Positions 1 to 9,075 of a stretch of 34,840 bases of DNA are shown piece by piece. A program made the translations under genes and the position numbers. The stretch's first letter is position 1. Every line of letters begins with the position of its first letter. The notes under the pieces were generated by a model. The model was not told the DNA's origin. It worked only from the letters and a program-made list of their open reading frames with translations, and did no database searches. This DNA comes from Candidatus Avitreponema avistercoris (GTDB taxonomy: Bacteria; Spirochaetota; Spirochaetia; Treponematales; Treponemataceae), in contig JADIMS010000059.1 in the NCBI GenBank assembly GCA_017694555.1, forward strand, positions 1 to 34,840, in the 5' to 3' direction.

Positions 1-969
1 GCCGTTCCCCTGGATAATTTCGGCTCCGGTTTGTCCGGCGGTCCGGCGCAGGCTTCCGGTTTCCGCCCGCTGTTTCCCGATGCGCTGACGTGGGACGGCT
101 TTCTGTCTTCCGTCCGCGGCGCTTCCCCGCAGATTTACGCGGTCCCGACCAAAGAAGAGGCAGACCGCCTGCGCAGCCCGGCAGACGCGCGGCTCCAGTC
201 ATTTCTGCTGAATAACGACGTATTCGCGCTGTACGGCAAACCGGGCGCATATACGATGGGCATTCTGGGCCGTTATCCGCTGGATGAAATCGAAGAAGTG
301 ATGGATGACTTTGTGGCGCGCTACGACGCCGCCAACGGACAGCGCGGCATCATTCCGGCTTTCTATATCATCTTCGGTACGTGCTGGCCGGAAGGCGAAA
401 TCGGGATCCTGAACTCCTCCGTGGTGCAGGAATACATCGAATTTGCGGCGGAACGCGGCTGGCTGGTGTTTTTGGATCATCAAATCGGCCGTTATTCCGT
501 GGAAAGCGCGGTGGAAAAACTTCTGCCCTGGCTGCGCTACGACAATGTACACCTTGCGCTTGATCCGGAGTGGCGCACGGAAAAACCGATGCAGGAAATC
601 GGATCGGTAACCGCGGAAGAAATCAACCGCGCCCAGCAAATGATTCAGGATTATATGAAGGAACATAATCTGCCCGACCGCCGGATGCTCGTTATCCACC
701 AGTTTAAGCCGAAGATGATTCAGGACCGGGAAGAAGTCCGCAGCGATTTTGAGCTGGTCAAGCTGATTCACTGCGCCGACGGGTTCGGTTCCCCGCAGCT
801 GAAACGGAATACGTATGCGTTCAATGCGGCGGCTAAAAATATCCCGCTGAAATCGTTCAAGCTGTTTCTGGAGCCGACGGTGGAAGGCGCCGGTTATGAC
901 CAGCCGCTGATGAGCCCGGAAGAAGTGTTTGCACTGAATCCGCGGCCCTATTTGATTATGTACCAGTAA
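1..969 (+). CDS. Conserved hypothetical protein, C-terminal part (5' end outside window)
   Basis: The reading frame is open from base 1, so the TTG at 31 in the ORF track is not a real start and the N-terminus lies upstream. The 322 visible residues are soluble and lack membrane segments. Alternating beta-strand-like and helical stretches such as GIIPAFYIIFGTCW, WLVFLDHQIG and VHLALDPEW, together with acidic residues at strand ends, suggest a TIM-barrel or glycosidase-like fold. I do not recognise a named family and assign no reaction. The gene ends 17 bases before the helicase start, and its last codons contain the helicase gene's -35 box. The upstream part could carry a signal peptide, which cannot be seen here. 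Existence of the gene is certain; function is unknown. Confidence 0.8.
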   Translation, partial: AVPLDNFGSGLSGGPAQASGFRPLFPDALTWDGFLSSVRGASPQIYAVPTKEEADRLRSPADARLQSFLLNNDVFALYGKPGAYTMGILGRYPLDEIEEVMDDFVARYDAANGQRGIIPAFYIIFGTCWPEGEIGILNSSVVQEYIEFAAERGWLVFLDHQIGRYSVESAVEKLLPWLRYDNVHLALDPEWRTEKPMQEIGSVTAEEINRAQQMIQDYMKEHNLPDRRMLVIHQFKPKMIQDREEVRSDFELVKLIHCADGFGSPQLKRNTYAFNAAAKNIPLKSFKLFLEPTVEGAGYDQPLMSPEEVFALNPRPYLIMYQ

Positions 970-980
970 ACCGCTATATT
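952..980 (+). promoter_or_regulatory. Promoter for the XPB-like helicase, leaderless geometry
   Basis: TTGATT (952-957) and TATATT (975-980) are separated by 17 bases. The ATG of the helicase gene follows the -10 box after exactly 6 bases, so transcription would start at or within a base of the start codon. No Shine-Dalgarno sequence is present. The -35 box lies inside the last codons of the upstream gene. Confidence 0.6.
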
Positions 981-986
981 CTGTGT

Positions 987-2690
987 ATGCAGAAAAGCGA
1001 AAACCCGCTGATTGTGCAGGGCGACCGGAGTATCCTGCTGGACGTACATGCGCCCGGCGCTCCGGAAGCCCGGAATGCCCTCCTCCCGTTCGCTGAACTG
1101 GAAAAATCTCCCGAGCATTTGCATACTTACCGTTTGACGCCGCTTTCCCTGTGGAATGCCGCGGGCGCCGGGTTTTCCCCGCAGGAAGTGCTTGCCGTTC
1201 TGGAACGTTTTTCCCGCTATCCGGTTCCGCCGCATCTTTCTGCCTGGGTTTCCGAAACAATGTCCCGGTTCGGGAAAATTACACTGGAAGAAAATCCGGA
1301 AAACCGGCCGGATGGCGGCGGGCAGGGGGATTTCCTGTTCCTGCGGACGGCGGAAGAACGGGTATTCCGGGAGATTGCCGCTGCAAAATCCGCCGCGAAA
1401 TATCTTTTTCCGCTTCCGGACAGCAGCGGTTTCCGTCTTGCGCGGCTGCAGCGGGGGACGGTCAAGCAGGAACTTTTGCGCCTGGGGTGGCCGGTGCGGG
1501 ATTTGGTTCCGCTGCGTGAGGGTGCGCCGCTGGAAACCGCTTTGCGGAAACAGACGCTTTCCGGGGCGCCGCTGGTGGTCCGGGATTACCAGGAGGAAGC
1601 TGCACAGTGTTTTGTGGGCGGAAAAGGGCCCGGTACTGGATTCGGCGTGATTGTCCTTCCCTGCGGCGCCGGAAAAACCATTACAGCCCTGCGGGTAATG
1701 GAAATGCTGCAAACGGAAACGCTGGTTCTGACAGCCAATACCGTTGCCGTCCGCCAGTGGATAGCGGAAATACAGGACAAAACCACGCTGCCTGCCGGCA
1801 GTACCGGCGAATACACCGGCGCACGGAAAGAAATAAAGCCGGTTACCGTTGCGACGTATCAAATCCTGACATGGCGTGCCGGACCTGATGAAGATTTTCC
1901 GCATTTTAATCTGTTCCGCGCCAGAAACTGGGGTCTGATCATTTACGACGAAGTGCACTTGCTGCCCGCGCCGGTGTTCCGCATCACGGCTGAGTTACAG
2001 GCTGTCCGGCGGCTGGGGCTTACGGCAACGCTTGTGCGGGAAGACGGGCTGGAAAAAGATGTGTTTTCCCTTGTCGGCCCCAAACGCTTTGACGTCCCCT
2101 GGAAAGAACTGGAGGCAAAAGGGTGGATTGCTTCCGTGCGCTGCGTCGAGATCCGCGTCCCGCTGTCCGGCGGACTGGAGTATGACTACGCTTCCGCCCC
2201 GCTCCGGGGAAAACACCGGATTGCAGGGGAAAACCCGCGGAAAACCGGAATCGTTGCGGAACTTGTACAGCGTCATGCCGGCAGGCAAATTCTGATTATC
2301 GGCCAATATCTGGATCAGCTGGCGAAAATCGCAGCCAGGCTGCACGTTCCGCAGATTACCGGCAAAACGCCGGAAGCCGGACGCGAAAGCCTTTATGCGG
2401 ACTTCCGCAGCGGGAAAGAGAAAATCCTCGTGGTGTCGAAAGTCGCCAATTTTGCCGTTGATTTGCCGGATGCTTCCGTCGCCATCCAGGTTTCCGGGTC
2501 GTTCGGCAGCCGCCAGGAAGAAGCGCAGCGGCTGGGCCGGATTCTGCGTCCGAAAGACCGGGAAGCTGTATTTTACACGCTGGTTTCGGACCGGACTGTG
2601 GAAGAAGATTTTGCTGCAAACCGCCAGAAATTCCTTGCAGAGCAGGGATATGCTTATTCGATTGTCCGGGAAGGGGAGTTTTTGTCATGA
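987..2690 (+). CDS. XPB/Rad25-type superfamily 2 DNA helicase
   Basis: This is a 567-residue SF2 helicase of the bacterial XPB group, expected to be a 3'-5' DNA translocase in repair or transcription-coupled processes. Visible motifs in order are Walker A PCGAGKT (about residue 225), the DEVH box (about 320), motif III LTATL followed by VREDG (about 347), and motif VI QRLGRILRPK (about 515). LTATLVREDG and the C-terminal RILRPK are typical of XPB rather than RecQ or DEAD-box proteins. The roughly 200 residues before Walker A would hold the XPB N-terminal and damage-recognition-like regions. It starts directly after a -10 box with no ribosome site, and its stop overlaps the next gene (ATGA), so the two are probably co-translated and interact. 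No nuclease domain is visible. Confidence 0.9.
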   Translation: MQKSENPLIVQGDRSILLDVHAPGAPEARNALLPFAELEKSPEHLHTYRLTPLSLWNAAGAGFSPQEVLAVLERFSRYPVPPHLSAWVSETMSRFGKITLEENPENRPDGGGQGDFLFLRTAEERVFREIAAAKSAAKYLFPLPDSSGFRLARLQRGTVKQELLRLGWPVRDLVPLREGAPLETALRKQTLSGAPLVVRDYQEEAAQCFVGGKGPGTGFGVIVLPCGAGKTITALRVMEMLQTETLVLTANTVAVRQWIAEIQDKTTLPAGSTGEYTGARKEIKPVTVATYQILTWRAGPDEDFPHFNLFRARNWGLIIYDEVHLLPAPVFRITAELQAVRRLGLTATLVREDGLEKDVFSLVGPKRFDVPWKELEAKGWIASVRCVEIRVPLSGGLEYDYASAPLRGKHRIAGENPRKTGIVAELVQRHAGRQILIIGQYLDQLAKIAARLHVPQITGKTPEAGRESLYADFRSGKEKILVVSKVANFAVDLPDASVAIQVSGSFGSRQEEAQRLGRILRPKDREAVFYTLVSDRTVEEDFAANRQKFLAEQGYAYSIVREGEFLS

Positions 2691-4834
2691 AAGAACTTCC
2701 GTCCGCTGCGGCGGTTGCCCGCTGGAAAGAGGCTGTGCTCGGTTTGTCCGACAAACGCTTTTTTGATTTGATGCGGCTGTACCTCGGCCCGGTTAAAACG
2801 CCATTCAATAAACAGCGGCTGACGGATGCGCTGGCTGCGTTCCTGCGGCGGCCGGCAGTCCGGGAAAATATCCTGGCAGGCCTGGATACGCTGGACCTGC
2901 GGCTGATCAGCGCCGTCCGCTTTCTGCATGAACCGGACCGTACCCGGCTGACGGATGTTTTTTCCGGGGAAATTCCCTATCCGGAGCTTTACGGGCGCAT
3001 TCTCAATCTGGAAGAGCGTCTGCTGATTTTCCGCGCGAAAGAAGACCATGCGGCCGGGTACCGCCTGAATCCGCTACTGGAAGCCGACCTGCGCGACCGT
3101 GCGGATTTTTCGTTTCTGGTTTCGCCCGGCGTTCCGGCGGCGGGATTCCGTCCGTCTCCGGTTTTACTGCCTGCCGCCGGATTAACGCTGGCGGGGATTT
3201 TTGCGTTTTTCCATTGCCGGAAAATTCCGGAAACGCGGGATGCTTCCCTGCGGAAAAAAGACGCGCAGGCCTTTGCGGAAATTTTTCCGGACGTCCCTGC
3301 TTCCCCGGAAATTCTGATTCCGGTTCTGAAACGGCTCGGGCTTTTAACCGTTGCGGAAGAAAATACGCTTGTCCCGGATTTTGCCGTCTGGCAGGAATTC
3401 TCCCGGCTTTCCGTTGCTGTGCGTACCGCCTGGCTTTGCGCGGCCGCCGTTCCGCTTTCTGCCTCTTTCCGCACGCTTTCCGGAGCCGCTTCCGTTTTTT
3501 TGACCTGTACAGGAATCTTGCTGCCGGGCGCCGTTTACCGTGCCGGGGACGTCGCACGCCTGTTTGCCGTACTTGCGGAAAATCCGGAAAACGCGCTTCC
3601 TTCCCGTCCGCTTTTGTGCAGCAGTCCGGCGCAGGGAAAAAGCCGCTTTGCCGCCCTTCTTGCAGCGGCGCAGTCCCCGGAAAAAAACAGCCGGGTTTCT
3701 ATGACGGATGCCGCGCTTGCATTCGGGCTTCTGGTCCGTGACGGGGATTTTTTTGCGCTCAACCATGAATTGGCCGGTTACGCGGAAAATACGGGAAGTG
3801 AATTTCCCGCGGGACAAAAAGTGCCGGAAAAACGGAAAGAGGACGGCGGCGTCCGCAATGTTTTTGCCGACCCTTCCTGCCGGGTGACCGTGCTGCCGGG
3901 AACGCCGCTTGCGGATTTTCTGCCTGCCGTCCGTTTCCTTGCGCCGGAAAATATCCACCAGGCGGCAATATTCTGCATTACGCGGGAATCCTGTGCGGCG
4001 GCTTTTGCGGACGGGGAAACCCCGGATTCATTCCGGCAGGTATTTTCGCTGCTTGGTGCGGATCTGCCGGAAAACGTGGGCTTCCTTCTGGACGACTGGT
4101 ATGACCGTTTTTCTTCGCTGCGGCTGTACGAAGGAATTGTGCTGAAAGCCGCCCCGGAATTGCAGCCGCTTTTTGCACCGGGCGGAAATCTCTTTTCTTT
4201 TGTGCGCGGAACGCTGGCTCCCGGCGTTTACCTTTTGGGCGGCGGGAACCGGGAGTCCCTGGCCGCAGCTTTCCGGCAGGCGGGATTGGATGTCCCTTTG
4301 CCGGAATCCGCTTCCCGGGAACCCGTTCCCGGCGGGGAACTGCGCCCGGTATTCGCCGTACCGTTACAGCGCGCGGATTTTGCCGCAGCCGGAACCCGGA
4401 GGGAAGCCCCTCCGCCGGCGGAGGATGCCGGAGACGCCGGACGGATACAGGAAAGTTTGCTCGCTGAATTGGACGCAAAACCGATGGAGGATTCCGTGCG
4501 CGCCGTTTTTGTCCGGCGCATCCGGGAAAAAACCGTCGTCTGTAAAACCCAGCTGGATCCGGCTGCCGTCCGCGCGGAGAAAACCGAAGCGGGGACGCTT
4601 GATTTCAGCGGAAAAGTCCGGCTGGCGGAACAGGCGCTGCGGGAAGGCGCGCTGCTGGAAATCTGGCCGGATGAAAGCCGGAAAACCGGGGGCGGCGCCG
4701 CCGTGCTGCGTCCGCTGCGTGTGGAAAAATCCGGTATGGTACACGGCACGCTGGAGCCTGCGGGGACGGCATGCAGCTTTTCATTGGGCAAAGCTGCACG
4801 GGTACGGATTCTTCCTTCCCCTCTTTTCTCCTGA
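2687..4834 (+). CDS. Helicase-associated protein, partner of the XPB-like helicase
   Basis: This is a 715-residue protein whose start codon overlaps the helicase stop by four bases. Residues around 425-485 (AAIFCITRESCAAAFADGETPDSFRQVF, followed by LPENVGFLLDDWYDRFSSLRLYEG) match the helicase XPB/Ssl2 N-terminal-like domain (Helicase_C_3). In many bacteria that domain is encoded next to XPB as a separate protein. The rest is leucine- and alanine-rich helical sequence with no nucleotide-binding motif. The C-terminal part (about 590-700) has a small beta-rich look. It probably acts as a regulatory or DNA-contacting subunit of the helicase, an inference from gene order and domain. Many in-frame shadow ORFs occur here because the sequence is GC-rich with few stops. 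Confidence 0.8.
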   Translation: MKELPSAAAVARWKEAVLGLSDKRFFDLMRLYLGPVKTPFNKQRLTDALAAFLRRPAVRENILAGLDTLDLRLISAVRFLHEPDRTRLTDVFSGEIPYPELYGRILNLEERLLIFRAKEDHAAGYRLNPLLEADLRDRADFSFLVSPGVPAAGFRPSPVLLPAAGLTLAGIFAFFHCRKIPETRDASLRKKDAQAFAEIFPDVPASPEILIPVLKRLGLLTVAEENTLVPDFAVWQEFSRLSVAVRTAWLCAAAVPLSASFRTLSGAASVFLTCTGILLPGAVYRAGDVARLFAVLAENPENALPSRPLLCSSPAQGKSRFAALLAAAQSPEKNSRVSMTDAALAFGLLVRDGDFFALNHELAGYAENTGSEFPAGQKVPEKRKEDGGVRNVFADPSCRVTVLPGTPLADFLPAVRFLAPENIHQAAIFCITRESCAAAFADGETPDSFRQVFSLLGADLPENVGFLLDDWYDRFSSLRLYEGIVLKAAPELQPLFAPGGNLFSFVRGTLAPGVYLLGGGNRESLAAAFRQAGLDVPLPESASREPVPGGELRPVFAVPLQRADFAAAGTRREAPPPAEDAGDAGRIQESLLAELDAKPMEDSVRAVFVRRIREKTVVCKTQLDPAAVRAEKTEAGTLDFSGKVRLAEQALREGALLEIWPDESRKTGGGAAVLRPLRVEKSGMVHGTLEPAGTACSFSLGKAARVRILPSPLFS

Positions 4835-4889
4835 AATTCCGGGATTCCTGCATTGATTAAAAAATATTAAGAATTTACCTAAATAATAC

Positions 4890-4917
4890 TTGAAATAATA
4901 AAAAAATAGTCTATAAT
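4890..4917 (+). promoter_or_regulatory. Sigma-70-type promoter upstream of nagB
   Basis: TTGAAA (4890-4895), a 16-base spacer and a perfect TATAAT (4912-4917) lie in an AT-rich patch (about 4853-4925) that contrasts with the GC-rich surroundings. The same hexamers with the same spacer recur before the MATE gene. The predicted leader to nagB is about 135 bases. I see no riboswitch motif in it. Confidence 0.7.
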
Positions 4918-5058
4918 TTACTTTAACAGCGTTTGGCGGAATAGAAACGGTTGACCCGCTGTTTTCCCGGAACCCGGTATACAGAACCCTTGCGGCAGGG
5001 ATATACTGGAACGCGCCGTTTTGCTTGCGGCTGATTTTCCTTATTCTAAGGAGCTTTT

Positions 5059-5850
5059 ATGCGCGTTGTAATCAAAGAAGACTATTCTGCCTGCGCTGTA
5101 TGGACTGCGAACCTGATTGTCCGCAGGATTCAGGAATTTGCGCCGTCGGCGGAGCGCCCCTTCGTATTGGGGCTGCCGACCGGTTCCACGCCGCTGGGTG
5201 TTTACCGGGAGCTGATCAATCTGTGCAAGGCGGGCCGGGTTTCTTTCCGGAACGTGGTCACCTTCAATATGGACGAATATCTGTCGCTCGATCCCGAACA
5301 CCCCCAGAGCTACCACCGGTTTATGTACGATAATTTCTTTTCGCACATCGATATCCGTCCGGAAAACATCAACATCCTGGACGGGATGACGGCAGATCCC
5401 GAAGGCGAATGCCGCCGTTACGAAGAGAAAATCGCTTCGTACGGAAAAATCAACCTGTTCCTCGGCGGCGTCGGGGCGGACGGTCATATCGCGTTCAATG
5501 AGCCCGGTTCTTCGCTGTCTTCCCGGACGCGGGTCAAGACGCTTACCCGCGATACCATTATCCAGAATTCGCGCTTTTTCGGCGGCGATACGTCCCGGGT
5601 GCCGGCGCAGGCGCTGACGGTGGGCGTCGGGACGGTTACCGACGCGGAAGAAGTGGTGATTCTTGCTACCGGCCACGGAAAAGCCCGTGCAGTCCGGCAC
5701 GCCATCGAAGGCAGCGTCAACCAAATGTGGACCGTCAGTGTGCTGCAGCTTCATCCGCGCGCGGTTTTGGTCTGCGACGAAGATTCCATTGAGGAATTGC
5801 GCGTGGGCACCGTCCGCTACTTTAAAGATATTGAGGAGCGCGCAGAGTAG
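5059..5850 (+). CDS. nagB: Glucosamine-6-phosphate deaminase
   Basis: Converts glucosamine 6-phosphate to fructose 6-phosphate and ammonia, in the cytosol, as the last step of N-acetylglucosamine use. At 263 residues it has the usual NagB length. The phosphate-binding region [15 protein letters not shown] lies near residue 40. FNMDEY places the catalytic base at Asp72. [17 protein letters not shown] supplies Asp141, His143 and Glu148, the same numbers as in the E. coli enzyme. The start ATG is preceded by AAGGAG at good spacing. A strong promoter lies about 140 bases upstream. The next gene, a disaccharide phosphorylase, follows after 73 bases, so the two may share a transcript for feeding amino sugar or glucan breakdown products into glycolysis. 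Confidence 0.96.
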   Translation: MRVVIKEDYSACAVWTANLIVRRIQEFAPSAERPFVLGLPTGSTPLGVYRELINLCKAGRVSFRNVVTFNMDEYLSLDPEHPQSYHRFMYDNFFSHIDIRPENINILDGMTADPEGECRRYEEKIASYGKINLFLGGVGADGHIAFNEPGSSLSSRTRVKTLTRDTIIQNSRFFGGDTSRVPAQALTVGVGTVTDAEEVVILATGHGKARAVRHAIEGSVNQMWTVSVLQLHPRAVLVCDEDSIEELRVGTVRYFKDIEERAE

Positions 5851-5874
5851 CCCCGCGGAAAACGGCGGCTGTTT
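5849..5874 (+). terminator. Weak hairpin after nagB
   Basis: AGCCCCG and CGGCGGCT can pair with one bulge around a short A-rich loop, followed by TTTT. It may attenuate rather than stop transcription into the phosphorylase gene. Confidence 0.3.
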
Positions 5875-5923
5875 TCATCTGTAATTTGTCTGTTCAGTCA
5901 GAAATAAATTTGAAGGAGCAAGC

Positions 5924-8407
5924 ATGAAATTCGGCCATTTTGACGACAGCTGCCGTGAGTATGTGATTGAGACGCCCCGGACTCCGTATCCGTGGATCAA
6001 TTACCTGGGGAATGAGAAATTTTTCTCGCTGATTTCCAATACGGCGGGCGGGTATGCGTTTTACACGGACGCCCGTCTGCGCCGGCTGACCCGCTACCGG
6101 TACAACGATGTACCGCTGGACGGAAACGGACGCTATTTTTATATCGAAGACGGCGGAACCGTATGGAATCCGGGATGGAAGCCGGTGTGCACGGAGCTGG
6201 ACAAATACGAATGCCGCCACGGTTTCGGCTACACGAAATTCGCTTCGGAGAAAAACGGGCTGCAGGCGGACGTCCTGTACATGGTACCGAACGGCGAAGA
6301 CGCAGAAGTACAGCGGATTACGCTGACCAACGCCTCTCCGGCGGAAAAAAAGGTTTCCCTGGTTTCGTTTGTGGAATGGTGTCTGTATAATGCTCAGGAC
6401 GATTCTTCCAACTTCCAGCGGAATTTTTCCACCGGCGAAGTGGAAATCTGCGGCGGCGCCATTTACCACAAAACCGAATACCGCGAACGGCGGAACCACT
6501 TTGCGTTTTATTCCGTCAACGCGCAGCCGGACGGTTTTGACACGGACAGGGAAACGTTTTTGGGCAGCCTGTACAACGGCTACGCCAACCCGGCTGCGGT
6601 TTTTTCCGGCAAAAGCGGCAATTCCGTGGCGGACGGCTGGTCTCCGGTTGCCAGCCACCGCCTGAATTTTAACCTGAAACCCGGGGAAAGCCGGACGTTT
6701 ATTTTTGTGCTCGGCTACATCGAAAACAGCCCGGAGTGCAAATGGGCTGCCGCGCCGGAAGAAGGTCTTTTGCAGACCAATGCGGCCATGCGCGTCATCA
6801 ATAAAGAAAAAGCCGTTGCGCTGCAAAAACGCTTTGATACGCCGGAAAAAGTGGACGCCGCATTTTCCGCGCTGAAAGAATTCTGGGACGGGCTGTTGTC
6901 CAATTTTACGCTGAAAACCGGCGATGAAAAACTGGACCGCATGGCGTTGTGGAACCAGTATCAGTGCGTCGTTACCTATAACTTTGCGCGTTCGGCTTCG
7001 TATTTTGAAAGCGGCATCGGGCGCGGGATCGGGTTCCGTGACACAAGCCAGGATATGCTCGGCGTTGTGCACCAGCTTCCGCGCCGCCGCCTGCGGGAGC
7101 GCCTGTATGATGTGGCCGCGACGCAGTTTGCCGACGGCAGCGCGTACCATCAGTTCCAGCCGCTGACCAAACGGGGCAATGCCGATATCGGTTCGAATTT
7201 CAACGACGATCCGCTGTGGCTGATTCTGGGGACGGCAGGCTACATCAAGGAAACAGGCGACGCGGATTTTCTGCATGAGATGGTTCCGTTTGACAACGAT
7301 GAAAATAACCGCGCGCCGATGTTTGAACATTTGCGCCGTTCCTTCCATTATATTACGGAACACAAAGGGCCGCACGGACTGCCGCTGATCGGACGGGCCG
7401 ACTGGAACGACTGCCTCAACCTGAATTGTTTCAGCACGGATCCCAACGATTCGTTCCAGACCTGTACGAACAAAGACGGAAACCGCGCCGAATCCGTCCT
7501 GATTGCCGAAATGTTTGTGTATGTGGCGCCGGACTATGCCGCCATGTGCCGGCTGGCCGGGGACGAAGCCGAAGCCCGGTTTGCCGAAACGGAAGCGGCA
7601 AAAATGGCGGAGAAAATCTGCGAAACCGGCTGGGACGGCGAATGGTATCTGCGCGCCTACGACGATGCAGGAAACAAAATCGGCTCCTCGGTATGCGGAG
7701 ACGGAAAGATTTACATCGAAACACAGGGGTTCGGCGCGATGGCGCGCATCGGCGCGGAAAAAGGCTATCCGCTGCGGGCGCTGGACAGCGTGGAAAAGTA
7801 TTTGGACAGCAAGTATGGGATTGTGATTCTCGACCCGCCGTATAAAGATTATCATGTGGAGCTGGGCGAAGTTTCGTCCTATCCGCCGGGATATAAAGAA
7901 AACGCCGGGATTTTCTGCCACAACAATCCGTGGGTGATGATCGGGGAAGTGCTTTGCGGCCGCTGTGATAAAGCGTGGGAGCATTACCGGAAAATCGCGC
8001 CGGCTTTTCTGGAAGAAATCAGCGAAATCCACCGGCTGGAGCCCTACGTCTACGCGCAGATGATTGCCGGAAAAGCCGCCCGGCGGCACGGCGAGGCCAA
8101 AAACAGCTGGCTGACGGGGACTGCGGCCTGGAATTTTGTGGCGCTGTCGCAGTATTTGTGCGGCGTGCGTCCGGAATTTGACGGTCTGCGCGTGGAACCG
8201 CGTCTTCCGGCGCATATCAGGCAGGCGGAAATCGTGCGCGTGTGGAAAGGCGTGCGTTATGTGATTGCGGTGGAAAACCTCGATCCCAAGGGTATTGTGA
8301 CGCTTTCTGCGGATAATCCGGATGTCCGGACGGAAGGCACGCTTGTGCGTTTGCTGCCGGGCGCAAAGGCGGCTGAAGTGCGTCTGACCGCCCGTATCGG
8401 CGGGTAG
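5924..8407 (+). CDS. GH94 cellobiose phosphorylase
   Basis: A glycoside hydrolase family 94 phosphorylase that splits beta-1,4-glucobiose (or a close relative) with inorganic phosphate to give alpha-glucose 1-phosphate and glucose, saving ATP. The 827 residues match the usual cellobiose phosphorylase length. The N-terminus (FGHFDDSCREYVIETPRTPYPWINYLG) and the RGIGFRDTSQD segment are typical of the cellobiose subgroup. The general acid is Asp493 in GRADWND, matching the catalytic Asp of characterised cellobiose phosphorylases. No signal peptide is present, so the enzyme is cytosolic and needs an importer not in this window. The start is set by GAAGGAG eight bases upstream. Chitobiose phosphorylase is the main alternative, made less likely by the N-terminal sequence. 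The 843-residue antisense ORF across it is a shadow. Confidence 0.93.
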   Translation: MKFGHFDDSCREYVIETPRTPYPWINYLGNEKFFSLISNTAGGYAFYTDARLRRLTRYRYNDVPLDGNGRYFYIEDGGTVWNPGWKPVCTELDKYECRHGFGYTKFASEKNGLQADVLYMVPNGEDAEVQRITLTNASPAEKKVSLVSFVEWCLYNAQDDSSNFQRNFSTGEVEICGGAIYHKTEYRERRNHFAFYSVNAQPDGFDTDRETFLGSLYNGYANPAAVFSGKSGNSVADGWSPVASHRLNFNLKPGESRTFIFVLGYIENSPECKWAAAPEEGLLQTNAAMRVINKEKAVALQKRFDTPEKVDAAFSALKEFWDGLLSNFTLKTGDEKLDRMALWNQYQCVVTYNFARSASYFESGIGRGIGFRDTSQDMLGVVHQLPRRRLRERLYDVAATQFADGSAYHQFQPLTKRGNADIGSNFNDDPLWLILGTAGYIKETGDADFLHEMVPFDNDENNRAPMFEHLRRSFHYITEHKGPHGLPLIGRADWNDCLNLNCFSTDPNDSFQTCTNKDGNRAESVLIAEMFVYVAPDYAAMCRLAGDEAEARFAETEAAKMAEKICETGWDGEWYLRAYDDAGNKIGSSVCGDGKIYIETQGFGAMARIGAEKGYPLRALDSVEKYLDSKYGIVILDPPYKDYHVELGEVSSYPPGYKENAGIFCHNNPWVMIGEVLCGRCDKAWEHYRKIAPAFLEEISEIHRLEPYVYAQMIAGKAARRHGEAKNSWLTGTAAWNFVALSQYLCGVRPEFDGLRVEPRLPAHIRQAEIVRVWKGVRYVIAVENLDPKGIVTLSADNPDVRTEGTLVRLLPGAKAAEVRLTARIGG

Positions 8408-8452
8408 GCCGCAAAACCGGAGCATAACGGCGGCGCGCAGACGCCGGATAAA

Positions 8453-8502
8453 CAGCCGTCCGGGGCGGGAGGTTTCCTGCTCTTGGCGGCTGCTTTTTTT
8501 TT
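8453..8502 (+). terminator. Rho-independent terminator after the GH94 gene
   Basis: CAGCCGTC (8453-8460) pairs with GGCGGCTG (8485-8492) over eight bases with one G-U pair. An inner GGAGGTTTCCT adds further pairing. A run of nine T follows directly. Confidence 0.7.
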
Positions 8503-8512
8503 ACGCTATACT
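8483..8512 (+). promoter_or_regulatory. Possible promoter for the small Cys protein
   Basis: TTGGCG (8483-8488), an 18-base spacer and TATACT (8507-8512) overlap the 3' arm of the terminator. This gives a leader of about 60 bases before a strong AGGAGG ribosome site. Confidence 0.4.
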
Positions 8513-8579
8513 TTCCCGGATTGATTTTTATTCATTCTAACTAACGGCAGCTTTTGCCGGTATATGCCAGGAGGACAAC

Positions 8580-8936
8580 ATGAACGGAACGGTTCCGGAA
8601 ACGGTTCTTGCCAAAACAAAAGAACTGATTGCTGCGTCTACTTGCTGCGCAGCCGCCAAAAAAGCCGCAGAGGACTGGCTTGCAGCTCTGGGAACGGAAA
8701 AAGAAGCGGCCGCCGCCCGCGCTTATGTGGAAGAATTGGAGCGGGACATCATGCCGCTGGAAAACCTGATTGCCTTTGCAAAATCCCCGGACGGCGCGCG
8801 TGTGTTCGGCGGACGCGCAGGCGAAGTTGCCGCCCATGCCGGGGAACTGCTGGCAGGCGGAAAAAAATACTGCGACTGCCCTGCCTGCGCTGCGGCGGAA
8901 GCCATACTGGCGGAAAAAGCGGCAATCCTCCGGTAA
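8580..8936 (+). CDS. Small conserved cysteine-containing protein (118 aa)
   Basis: A small, acidic, alanine-rich helical protein with two cysteine clusters: TCC near residue 22 and YCDCPACAAA near residue 100. The ribosome site AGGAGG lies seven bases before the ATG, so the start is clear. It resembles a short protein found in anaerobic Firmicutes and spirochaetes that is sometimes annotated, misleadingly, as Hsp90. It has none of the GHKL ATPase motifs of Hsp90, and a true htpG lies 5 kb away. The cysteine spacing would suit a metal site or a redox pair, but no function can be assigned. It sits alone between a terminator upstream and another downstream, so it is probably a single-gene transcript. 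Confidence 0.85.
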   Translation: MNGTVPETVLAKTKELIAASTCCAAAKKAAEDWLAALGTEKEAAAARAYVEELERDIMPLENLIAFAKSPDGARVFGGRAGEVAAHAGELLAGGKKYCDCPACAAAEAILAEKAAILR

Positions 8937-8953
8937 ACGGAAGCAGAAACGCG

Positions 8954-9000
8954 CCGGTGTGCGGAAAATTTTCCGCGCGCCGGGCTTATCCTTTTGTTTT
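8954..9000 (+). terminator. Rho-independent terminator after the small Cys protein
   Basis: CCGGTGTGCGGAAAA (8954-8968) faces TTTTCCGCGCGCCGG (8969-8983). The stem is almost perfect with two G-U pairs and folds back on its A/T centre. The tail CTTATCCTTTTGTTTT is T-rich. Confidence 0.6.
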
Positions 9001-9040
9001 CCCGCTGTATCTGCGTGTAATCTGTGCGCCGTTTTCCCGG

Positions 9041-9069
9041 TTGCCCGGCGGGGAAAAATGCGTTAAACT
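9041..9069 (+). promoter_or_regulatory. Promoter for the AI-2E transporter gene, leaderless geometry
   Basis: TTGCCC (9041-9046), a 17-base spacer and TAAACT (9064-9069) are followed by exactly 6 bases and the ATG at 9076. No Shine-Dalgarno sequence is present. This is the same layout as upstream of the helicase gene. Confidence 0.6.
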
Positions 9070-9075
9070 GGCAGC

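Noticed and set aside
5894-8425. 843-residue minus-strand ORF opposite the GH94 gene
   Set aside because: The plus-strand protein matches cellobiose phosphorylase from end to end. The antisense ORF has no family resemblance and arises from GC-rich codon use.
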